Shown piece by piece: positions 57,355 to 64,000 of a DNA stretch of 64,000 nucleotides (the first letter of the stretch is position 1; each line of letters begins with the position of its first letter). The notes below the pieces were generated by a model, which saw nothing but the letters and a program-made list of their open reading frames with translations, did no database searches and was not told the origin of the DNA. This DNA comes from Tritrichomonas musculus. Its lineage: Eukaryota > Parabasalia > Tritrichomonadida > Tritrichomonadidae. The stretch lies in the NCBI GenBank assembly GCA_039105265.1, contig JAPFFF010000009.1, positions 124,001 to 188,000 of the forward strand, in the 5' to 3' direction. The position numbers and the translations under genes were made by a program.

Positions 57355-57654
57355 ATGTGGGGAAAAAGAAGGAACTATATGATCACATTCTGGACACATG
57401 AATACCCTAGAGAACTGCCAGATAACTCCACTTATCTATGTACATGTGAGGATACTTGTGAGAATGGCAGATATCATGGTCATGCATTCATTTATTTCAA
57501 AAATCCAGAAGATATGAAGTGTGTTAAGAGCTTATTTGGTCATAATGCTCATTTAGAAGTGCCTCGTAGAAACAGCTGGTGTATTCGATATATACTGAAT
57601 AACAATACGAGAAAACATGACTTCCAAGAATTTGGTGAACGGCCATTAGATTAA
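57355..57654 (+). CDS. Rep-like HUH endonuclease domain protein, 99 residues (M4)
   Basis: Resembles the endonuclease domain of Rep proteins of circular ssDNA (CRESS) viruses and related plasmids. Motif I-like TyrMetIleThrPheTrpThr near 8; motif II GlyArgTyrHisGlyHisAlaPheIleTyrPhe near 37-47, with the His-x-His metal pair; the following HisAsnAlaHisLeuGluValProArg near 64; motif III-like TrpCysIleArgTyrIleLeu near 78 with the candidate nicking Tyr; then PheGlnGluPheGlyGluArgPro near 90, like the Rep domain end. No helicase domain is encoded beside it. First gene inside the M4 end, so a role at the terminus is possible. Confidence 0.72.
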   Translation: MWGKRRNYMITFWTHEYPRELPDNSTYLCTCEDTCENGRYHGHAFIYFKNPEDMKCVKSLFGHNAHLEVPRRNSWCIRYILNNNTRKHDFQEFGERPLD

Positions 57655-57673
57655 TTTTTTTTGTATTTGAAAA

Positions 57674-57985
57674 ATGAGCTTTGTTCCATTAAAAGGCTTT
57701 ATAAATGACTATGAGATTTTAAATAAATACCCTTTCACAATAAGAAATAAGAAGACACGTAAACCATTGAAAGATTCAAAACACAATGAAGGTTATTTGA
57801 CGGTTAATTTGAATGGTGTAAACTATTTAAAACACGTTATTATTGCCAAACAATTTTTGCCTAACGATGATCCTGTTCACAAAAAAGAAGTCGATCATAA
57901 AAACCGTAATCGTAAAGATAACCGTCTATGTAATTTACGATGGGTAACGCATTCTGAAAACAATTATAATCGTAAAATGCCGTAA
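57674..57985 (+). CDS. NUMOD4-HNH homing-type endonuclease, 103 residues (M4)
   Basis: Short relative of M3 39570-40187 without the C-terminal extension. PheValProLeuLysGlyPheIleAsnAspTyrGluIle at the start, LysHisValIleIleAlaLysGlnPhe near 56, ValAspHisLysAsnArg near 74 and LeuCysAsnLeuArgTrpVal near 86 form the HNH core. Its position after the Rep-like gene differs from M2 and M3, in keeping with independent movement. Confidence 0.82.
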   Translation: MSFVPLKGFINDYEILNKYPFTIRNKKTRKPLKDSKHNEGYLTVNLNGVNYLKHVIIAKQFLPNDDPVHKKEVDHKNRNRKDNRLCNLRWVTHSENNYNRKMP

Positions 57986-58001
57986 TTTATTTTTATTCAA
58001 A

Positions 58002-59453
58002 ATGTCAGATATAATAATTATTCAAGGTCAAATTCGTTTCAATCCACCTATAACAAATCAAAAAGTTGCAGATTTGAAAAGAGAACACAATTTTAAATAT
58101 ATAGATATCACAAATAATTATGTGACATGTTTAGTGCCCTATAATTGGATACCAGCAAAGGGGTTTAGGGATGAATTAGAAATATTTGCGAATAATATGA
58201 AGGGCAAATTATTTAGAGAACGTTTTAGTGGTGAAATTTTGGCCTATAAAGGATCGCCTAATGCTAAATCTGCTTGGCGTTATTTCATTAAATATGGGAA
58301 GGTGCAAAGTGACAATAATGCTGCCTTTAAGTTCATAAAATATTATAAGCCCAAACCAAAAAGACATGCAAAATGGGTGAAGCCAGAGCATGATGATGCA
58401 TTACCGCCACCTCAAGAAGAGCCATCACAAAACAAAACAATCTTTCAGAAAAAGTCATCGTCTTCGGCCAAACCTATACTTAAAAAGTTGGCATCTTCAT
58501 CGTCTTCTTCTCAAACGTCTACATTATCATCAAGAGCGCCATCTCCTCCCCCACCCCCACAAACATCCCCTCAATCATCAAAACAAACATCAAGGCACAC
58601 ATCAAGACCACCAACACCTCCAATGGATCTAGACCAATTTATTGATTATAATGCAATCACTGATAATAATTCACAATTAGAATCAAAAGAAGTATATCCA
58701 TATCTAAAACTATTAATAGAAAAAGGGAAAAAAGTGAAAAGAATAGGACATGTAGCCTTATTGCCTCCTGATTGGTTTTATTATCTATATGAGAATCCGA
58801 AACAAGAAGCAGTGGACTCTCTCTTTGAGTATCTTAGTAAAGCTCCACAGTTTAATAAGAAACCAATTGATTATTATGATTGCATTGTAATTCCTGCTGA
58901 ACTAGAGGAACATTGGATATTAATAGTAATCGATAATGGCAATAAAGATATCGGTGTATATGATTCAAACATGAAAGCATACCCAGATATTGGTAAAATA
59001 ATGAATAAATTCTTGAAATCACAAGGCATTAATCAGAAATATCCAATGAGATATAATCGTGTTCCTAAACAAAATAATGATATTGATTGTGCTATATTAA
59101 TGATGCAAAATGCAAGGATATTATTGCATGATGGTAAATGCCCTTATCCAATAGATGACGTACCTAATATTAGACAAAGAATTGCACGTGAATTAAAGAG
59201 CAAATCATTAGAAACAGCTCCCCTCCCACCTACACCACCCAGTTTTCAAAAACATTCTAACAACACAGAAAAACCGACTCTTCCCAAAAAAAAAATGAGT
59301 CAAGCTGAGAAGGAAAGAATCGAACAAGAGACTTATAATTATTTTATTAAAAAAGGTGCATATCATTTAGCTAAATCATATAAATACCCTTATTGGAATG
59401 TTCATGAAGATGTAGAATCTGGTGTACCAAAAGAAAAATCAAAAAGAATGTAA
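58002..59453 (+). CDS. Ulp1/adenain-type cysteine protease with extra N-terminal domain, 483 residues (M4)
   Basis: The C-terminal half is a C48-type protease: GluHisTrpIleLeuIleValIle near 304 (His), ValTyrAspSerAsnMet near 319 (acidic partner), and Gln-x5-Asp-Cys, the Ulp1 signature, near 355-363. In Polintons this enzyme matures capsid proteins. The N-terminal ~120 residues are a separate folded region with TrpArgTyrPheIleLysTyrGlyLys near 90. A Ser/Pro-rich linker (about 140-205) joins them. Only this element shows a protease. The gene is intact. Confidence 0.82.
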   Translation: MSDIIIIQGQIRFNPPITNQKVADLKREHNFKYIDITNNYVTCLVPYNWIPAKGFRDELEIFANNMKGKLFRERFSGEILAYKGSPNAKSAWRYFIKYGKVQSDNNAAFKFIKYYKPKPKRHAKWVKPEHDDALPPPQEEPSQNKTIFQKKSSSSAKPILKKLASSSSSSQTSTLSSRAPSPPPPPQTSPQSSKQTSRHTSRPPTPPMDLDQFIDYNAITDNNSQLESKEVYPYLKLLIEKGKKVKRIGHVALLPPDWFYYLYENPKQEAVDSLFEYLSKAPQFNKKPIDYYDCIVIPAELEEHWILIVIDNGNKDIGVYDSNMKAYPDIGKIMNKFLKSQGINQKYPMRYNRVPKQNNDIDCAILMMQNARILLHDGKCPYPIDDVPNIRQRIARELKSKSLETAPLPPTPPSFQKHSNNTEKPTLPKKKMSQAEKERIEQETYNYFIKKGAYHLAKSYKYPYWNVHEDVESGVPKEKSKRM

Positions 59454-59478
59454 ATTAAAAATTTTTCAATAAATAAAA

Positions 59479-59847
59479 ATGCCAGAATTAATTTTGCCAA
59501 TTGAATGTTCACTTTATTTTAATAAAACATTGAAAAAGACAGAAATATCTGAATTATCAGAAATTTGTAAATCAAAGTTTAAATTATCAAACAAAAAAAT
59601 AATCTTTACTGATTGGGCAAAGAAATTTGATTGGGATGATTATGAGGACGTTAAAGAAATATTGAATTTAGTGGCCAAATATTGTTCAGTACATAAAATC
59701 ACACTTTTTGGATCGATAATTGGTTATATAGGTGAAAGGAATGAAAATATGGTCAAATCAAAAGCCTATCAGATTCAATTGAAAAAGGGAGATATAATTC
59801 CAAAGGAAATAATTCTTCATGCTAGTAAACCAAGAAAGAATAAGTAA
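59479..59847 (+). CDS. 122-residue protein of unknown function (M4)
   Basis: No family recognised and no relative found in the window. Visible: an N-terminal strand LeuIleLeuProIleGluCysSerLeu, an acidic helix TrpAspAspTyrGluAspValLysGlu near 50, HisLysIleThrLeuPheGlySer near 74, and a basic tail LysProArgLysAsnLys. Short gaps on both sides and the shared AAAA-ATG context place it in the rightward block. Confidence 0.5.
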   Translation: MPELILPIECSLYFNKTLKKTEISELSEICKSKFKLSNKKIIFTDWAKKFDWDDYEDVKEILNLVAKYCSVHKITLFGSIIGYIGERNENMVKSKAYQIQLKKGDIIPKEIILHASKPRKNK

Positions 59848-59867
59848 GATATTTATTTTTAGTCAAA

Positions 59868-60839
59868 ATGGAGTTACCGCCAAGAGTTAAAACACAACAC
59901 CCTAATCGTGAAAATATTGTACATGATGCTAACGTTCCTGTCCCAATTGAGACTGCTTTTTTCTTAGAGGACTCACAAAGAGATCCAAGCAAATTTAATC
60001 GTTTTTATTTCAATTTTCCTGGTGATTGGTCAACGTCAAACAAAGGCGAAACAATTGTGGGTGTAAGGTCAATGTGGCTCGTTTCAAAAAGACGAAAACT
60101 TGAATTCACAATTAGAATTGCTAAATATGTAAAAAAGATGTTTCAATCTATTGTGGGGAATACGACAAATGAAAAAATAACCAATATGCAAACATCAGAT
60201 GGTTATAAAAATAGTATTAAAATCAAAGAAATAAAAGTAATTGACTGGCTCTCAACAGAAAGAGATTTCAGAGGTTTTTTTGAAGCAGTACACAATTCAT
60301 TGAAAAATTATATCTCATCTTTATGGAAGGATCCTTATGAAAAATTTGAACAATCTGATCTTGATGTTTTGAATAGAGATATACAAACTGACGGTTATTA
60401 TGACGATAGAGGGTTTCATGAAAAAATATATTCTGAACGAAACAATAATTCTTTAGATCCATACGGTTGTGCTTTCAAATTGAAAGAAATAAACAAAGAT
60501 TTTGAAGAAGTATTCAATATTGGTGACGAACCTACTCAAAATAAAAAGAATGTATATTTTGATTTCTGGGATGACGTTCTAACTTTTGATAATATTTGGG
60601 ATCGTCATTCATGTAAAGTTTATTCTTCACTTGGCGAACAATCATTACATAATTTTATCGGTAATTCACAAATTTATTATAATCCTATCAAATATTTTAA
60701 ATTGAATTCCTCTGATCAACGGTTTTGGATTGAATTATATTCTGCCAGACAATACAATGCCCCCGTTAAATTACCCAATGGAGAAACTTTTGTCATGGAA
60801 ATGCAGTTCTTGCCTTATAATAAGATGTTATACGTTTAA
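59868..60839 (+). CDS. Penton-like minor capsid protein, 323 residues (M4)
   Basis: Ortholog of M3 33421-34784 and of the mini-element gene. ProIleGluThrAlaPhePheLeuGluAsp near 28, AsnArgPheTyrPheAsnPhePro near 45, and LysArgArgLysLeuGluPhe near 76. C-terminal TrpAspArgHisSerCysLysValTyrSer near 245, LysTyrPheLysLeuAsnSerSerAspGln near 278 and an end with LysMetLeuTyrVal. It lacks the Glu/Lys and Pro-Thr inserts of M3. The start is set by the GTCAAA-ATG context. Confidence 0.68.
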   Translation: MELPPRVKTQHPNRENIVHDANVPVPIETAFFLEDSQRDPSKFNRFYFNFPGDWSTSNKGETIVGVRSMWLVSKRRKLEFTIRIAKYVKKMFQSIVGNTTNEKITNMQTSDGYKNSIKIKEIKVIDWLSTERDFRGFFEAVHNSLKNYISSLWKDPYEKFEQSDLDVLNRDIQTDGYYDDRGFHEKIYSERNNNSLDPYGCAFKLKEINKDFEEVFNIGDEPTQNKKNVYFDFWDDVLTFDNIWDRHSCKVYSSLGEQSLHNFIGNSQIYYNPIKYFKLNSSDQRFWIELYSARQYNAPVKLPNGETFVMEMQFLPYNKMLYV

Positions 60840-60849
60840 TTTATAAAAA

Positions 60850-61992
60850 ATGACATCACTTGCAGAATTATATAAGGAATATCCATACCGTGGTCCAGCT
60901 TTTGAAAAACATGCACTTGAAAAAGGTTATTCGAAAAAAGAGATAAGGAAATTTCAATCAGAATCCGTTGTTCATGATCAAAAAGTGCCAACTCCTAAAT
61001 ATATACCAATCGTATCGTCTCATCCCGGAGGTTTTCAGATGGATACGTTTATAAACGATAAAGGAGCTAACGGTTTGAATTATTTGATGCTTATCAATAT
61101 AAATACCCGTAAAGCTTATGCATATCCGATGAGAGGAAAAGGGGCGTTACAGGTCAAATCAGCATTGAATAAATTCATCAAGGAAGAACCAAATTGCCAT
61201 TCAATCGCTTCAGATCAAGATGCTGCTTATTTATCAGACGAAGTGACATCTTGGATGAAAAGTCATAAAATTATATATACGACTACAACGGATGATAATC
61301 ACAATAATTTAGGAATAATAAACCGTTTTATGAGAACGATAAGAGATTTAGCCGTTAACAAAAATTTGTTAGATGCCGATATTTGGAAAGATATATCAAA
61401 AGAAGGTGAATTAACACACAAACCTATAAGAAATATTTCACCAAAAGAAATGCAGTCATTAATGTCAGCATATAATGAATCATATCATACTAAAATAAAA
61501 ACAGCCCCCAATAAAATGACAGCCAAAGACGAACAGAAATATATTTTGAAAAATAAAACGCAAGCAAACCCTTATGATTTCAAAGAAGGTGATAAAGTAC
61601 GTATCGTAGAAGAAAAAACGATTAAAAATAAAAAACGAAGAATGGTTAGCAATCAAGCATATACAGTTGATTCAAAATCTGGTAATTTATTCAAAATTGC
61701 CGCTAACGATAGATCTGTGAACGATTATCCTGGATATAAAATAGTTAAGGCGAAAGGATTTGTTCCTATGGCCAAAACATTGAAAGACGGCAAAAGAGGG
61801 AACATAGAGGAGATTTTAGGGTATAATAATGCAAATGACCAATACAAGGTCAAATGGGATGATGGAAGTCAAGGGTATACATATGCCAAAAGTATGAGAG
61901 AAGGAAATCCAACAATATTATCACGTTTAGAACGAATGTATTGGGTGAAAACAGGTGAAAACATACCAGTTAAAATCAGAAAATACATTTAA
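60850..61992 (+). CDS. Retrovirus-like integrase with chromo-like C-terminus, 380 residues (M4)
   Basis: Close relative of the M3 integrase. The N-terminal helical domain has TyrProTyrArgGlyProAlaPhe. In the core, the first acidic residue is in GlyGlyPheGlnMetAspThrPhe near 62, the second in AlaSerAspGlnAspAlaAla near 120, and the helix LeuGlyIleIleAsnArgPheMetArg is near 156. The chromo-like segment LysArgGlyAsnIleGluGluIleLeuGlyTyr near 315 is followed by TyrLysValLysTrpAspAspGly. An insert near 180-200 (IleTrpLysAspIle...) is peculiar to M4. The gene is intact. Confidence 0.87.
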   Translation: MTSLAELYKEYPYRGPAFEKHALEKGYSKKEIRKFQSESVVHDQKVPTPKYIPIVSSHPGGFQMDTFINDKGANGLNYLMLININTRKAYAYPMRGKGALQVKSALNKFIKEEPNCHSIASDQDAAYLSDEVTSWMKSHKIIYTTTTDDNHNNLGIINRFMRTIRDLAVNKNLLDADIWKDISKEGELTHKPIRNISPKEMQSLMSAYNESYHTKIKTAPNKMTAKDEQKYILKNKTQANPYDFKEGDKVRIVEEKTIKNKKRRMVSNQAYTVDSKSGNLFKIAANDRSVNDYPGYKIVKAKGFVPMAKTLKDGKRGNIEEILGYNNANDQYKVKWDDGSQGYTYAKSMREGNPTILSRLERMYWVKTGENIPVKIRKYI

Positions 61993-62006
61993 TTATTCTA
62001 AATCAA

Positions 62007-62864
62007 ATGAAAGGAAATATTATTCAAAAAGTTGAAGAATTAATTAATGAGACACTCAGAAAAAGTATGAGAGAAATTGAGGGCGCTTTGATCAAACCAT
62101 TATCAGAAAATTATCCGTTTTCATCAAATGGGATATACTTTTTGATTGGACGTCCTGGGGCTGGCAAAAGTTATTGGATTTGGCGCCATATTATGATTAC
62201 TGAAAGATTATTTAAACATCCATATTATCATAAAATTTATTTCTGCTCAACGTCTGGTAAAATGGATAAAACCGCCGAAGTTTTGAATAAAAAGATTCAA
62301 ACAAAAATAATTTATGTCTCAGAAAAACAATTGATGAGCGTTCTTCAGAAACATTTGAAAAGGAAAATAAAATATTATGCACTTGTCAAACATATCCTCT
62401 CAAAAATGAAAGAAACGTCTGATGAGATGAGGCGTTTAATTGAAAAGCATCATTTAACTGACCTTCAAGATAAAATCATTTATATTGCCAGTAAGCTTTG
62501 TAAATATGGAACCGCCTCTTATCCATTCAATACTCTGATTATTCTTGATGATTGTGCTGGTTCAGATTTATTGAAAAACGGTAATTCAGAATTTATTAAA
62601 TTATTGACAAAGACAAGACATTATAACATAACGTGCATAATGGCATTTCAAACGATAAGATTTGTGCACATAAATGCTAAACGTATGACAACCGATATTA
62701 TCTGTTATAGCGGTTATTCAGAAGAAGATTTCACCTCTTTATTGCAGCAAACAAATAACAACTTAAATACAAAGGCAACTGTGCAAGAATACTTGCAACA
62801 TAGAGAACCGCATGACAAATTTATCATGAACATAACTGCAAACAAATACTATTTTGAATCTTAA
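62007..62864 (+). CDS. DNA-packaging ATPase, 285 residues (M4)
   Basis: Same length as the M3 enzyme and very similar. Walker A GlyArgProGlyAlaGlyLysSer near 48-55, Walker B LeuIleIleLeuAspAspCysAla near 178, and ThrLysThrArgHisTyrAsnIleThrCys near 205. Follows integrase by 14 bp. Confidence 0.92.
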   Translation: MKGNIIQKVEELINETLRKSMREIEGALIKPLSENYPFSSNGIYFLIGRPGAGKSYWIWRHIMITERLFKHPYYHKIYFCSTSGKMDKTAEVLNKKIQTKIIYVSEKQLMSVLQKHLKRKIKYYALVKHILSKMKETSDEMRRLIEKHHLTDLQDKIIYIASKLCKYGTASYPFNTLIILDDCAGSDLLKNGNSEFIKLLTKTRHYNITCIMAFQTIRFVHINAKRMTTDIICYSGYSEEDFTSLLQQTNNNLNTKATVQEYLQHREPHDKFIMNITANKYYFES

Positions 62865-62883
62865 ACGTTTTATTGAATTTTAA

Positions 62884-63282
62884 ATGGGATTATTTAGAAA
62901 ATGGGCGAGAAGAAGTATTGGCCTTGGAGGTCAATTATTAATGGGAGCAGCAAATTCAGCAACAGGAGGATTAGCAGGTAAATTAGCGGATAATGCAACA
63001 GGAATAATGAAAAATCAATCAGGATTAATAGGCAAAACAATGGGTAGTTTAGGCAAAGCATTTTTAAGCGATAATATGAGAAACAAAATCTCAAATGTAG
63101 CGGATGCAGCAATAAAATACATTCCAAAAGGCAACGTAAGAGAAGCATTAACAAAAATCAATAATCATGCACAAGGAAGAGATGAAAACTATAAAATGCC
63201 AAAACCCGCTAAAACAGAATCGAGTAGTTCAAATAATGCACCAGCACCTATAAATCATGTACATTCATCAAATTATGAATAA
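62884..63282 (+). CDS. Glycine-rich amphipathic virion protein, 132 residues (M4)
   Basis: Begins with a basic amphipathic helix (LeuPheArgLysTrpAlaArgArgSer), then an Ala/Gly-rich segment (SerAlaThrGlyGlyLeuAlaGlyLys near 28) and a further helix AsnMetArgAsnLysIleSerAsnVal near 62. The end is Ser/Asn/Pro-rich. Occupies the place of M3 36767-37297, with similar character but little direct identity. Confidence 0.55.
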   Translation: MGLFRKWARRSIGLGGQLLMGAANSATGGLAGKLADNATGIMKNQSGLIGKTMGSLGKAFLSDNMRNKISNVADAAIKYIPKGNVREALTKINNHAQGRDENYKMPKPAKTESSSSNNAPAPINHVHSSNYE

Positions 63283-63311
63283 TAAGAAAAGTCAATTTTT
63301 TTGAGTTTTAA

Positions 63312-63803
63312 ATGTCAAAACACTTAACAGGCTCAAAACGTTTAGCGGTTATTCAAAGGTGGATAAATGGCCATGACGATCCAGATTGGGAGGTTTTGCC
63401 AACTCGAAAACAAGGAAAGTATATTGTTAAAAAGCGAGAAACACCAATAGAAGAAGAAAAAGAAGAGAAAACTCCAGAAAATGAAGAGAACGAAGTTTTT
63501 GAAGAGGAAGAAGAAAAACCCAAAATGCAAAAACAAAAGTCGAAAAAACTCACAAAAAGTCAAGAAATCGATCCAACGATAAACCTTGAAATCTTAAATC
63601 AGCTCAAATTACTGGGTGATGAAATCAAACGCAAAAGAGAAAAGAAAGAACAAAAACGATTAATTGAAGAAGTAATCTCAAAGAAAACTCCAGCACCAAA
63701 ACAAGCACCTCCTCCTCCTCCTCCTCCAATACAAGAAGAAGAATATTATGAACCACCAATTCCAAGACAAAGACGAAACAGAATCTTTGATGATATTTAT
63801 TAA
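63312..63803 (+). CDS. Charged linker protein, 163 residues (M4)
   Basis: Homolog of M3 37329-37895. The shared N-terminus runs LysHisLeuThrGlySerLysArgLeu, AspAspProAspTrpGluValLeuPro, TyrIleValLysLys, and the helix AspProThrIleAsnLeuGluIleLeuAsnGln near 95 is also shared. The middle is a Glu-rich acidic run and the C-terminus has a Pro run and an ArgArgAsnArgIlePheAspAspIle end. Immediately precedes capsid. Confidence 0.6.
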   Translation: MSKHLTGSKRLAVIQRWINGHDDPDWEVLPTRKQGKYIVKKRETPIEEEKEEKTPENEENEVFEEEEEKPKMQKQKSKKLTKSQEIDPTINLEILNQLKLLGDEIKRKREKKEQKRLIEEVISKKTPAPKQAPPPPPPPIQEEEYYEPPIPRQRRNRIFDDIY

Positions 63804-63820
63804 CTTTTTTTATTCAAGAA

Positions 63821-64000
63821 ATGATTAATCATGAGGTTTATATGAAAACATCAGCTGAAGTTTGTTCGCAAATTGCGTCATATTTTGATGTTGTAGATAG
63901 CTGTATTGCCACTTCTGATACAAACAAACAGTATTCAATTAATCCACAAACATCATATTCGCCTTCACCTCCAATAAAACAAGGGTCATATACAAGTGTT
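63821..64000 (+). CDS. Major capsid protein, N-terminal part (M4, cut by window edge)
   Basis: Opens at 63821 and runs to the window end (60 residues). LysThrSerAlaGluValCysSerGlnIleAlaSerTyrPhe and ProGlnThrSerTyrSerProSerProPro match the M3 capsid N-terminus almost residue for residue. Confidence 0.8.
   Translation, partial: MINHEVYMKTSAEVCSQIASYFDVVDSCIATSDTNKQYSINPQTSYSPSPPIKQGSYTSV

Larger units (their letters stand above)
57218..64000 (+). mobile_element. M4: family II Maverick/Polinton, right part outside the window
   Basis: Begins AGTAGTATACGTTAGGC at 57218. Genes, all rightward: Rep-like HUH endonuclease, HNH, Ulp1/adenain-type protease, a 122-residue protein, penton-like protein, integrase, ATPase, glycine-rich protein, charged linker protein and the start of major capsid. 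The block from penton to capsid is in the order of M3. No breaks are seen in the visible part. The partner repeat and duplication are out of view, so the left end is set by likeness to the other elements. Confidence 0.88.

Overview
The window is a dense cluster of Maverick/Polinton elements, with almost no host DNA visible. The AT-rich composition, the standard stop codons, the lack of introns in the element genes, the start codons set only a few bases from the neighbouring gene, and the sheer density of Mavericks all suggest a parabasalid protist, most likely Trichomonas. That host assignment is inference, because no host gene is visible to confirm it.

Five elements can be bounded from their ends. 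Each studied end begins AGT (usually AGTAGT) and, where both ends are in view, is flanked by a 5-bp target duplication. M1 (from before base 1 to about 32157) is split by M2 (9138-29719), which landed inside the M1 polB gene in the opposite orientation. M2 in turn carries a 2.8-kb mini-Maverick (13543-16322) inside its integrase gene, so there are three nested levels. M3 (32170-57011) follows only a few bases after the end of M1. M4 starts at 57218, after about 200 bp of AT-rich spacer, and runs off the window end.

Two families are present. Family I (M1, M2) has the order polB, integrase, two small conserved genes, a large spike protein, a 110-residue protein, major capsid, a glycine-rich protein, a coiled-coil protein, packaging ATPase, a 661-residue protein and a 173-residue protein. 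Family II (M3, M4 and the mini-element) has penton-like protein, integrase, packaging ATPase, glycine-rich protein, a charged linker protein and major capsid in one rightward block. M3 adds polB, a second penton-like protein and two tandem giant spike genes. M4 adds a Rep-like HUH endonuclease and a Ulp1/adenain-type protease. Homing-type nucleases (HNH, PD-(D/E)XK-like, T5orf172) are scattered between the core genes.

Together the genes form a virus-like set: self-synthesising replication (protein-primed-type PolB), retrovirus-like integration, DNA packaging, a capsid of major plus minor proteins, and surface spikes. M2 looks young by its ends but broken (about four or five breaks plus one insertion). 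M1 is broken by M2 plus about one more break. M3 looks nearly whole (about one break, in polB). The visible part of M4 looks whole. The mini-element is a non-autonomous deletion derivative with perfect ends.
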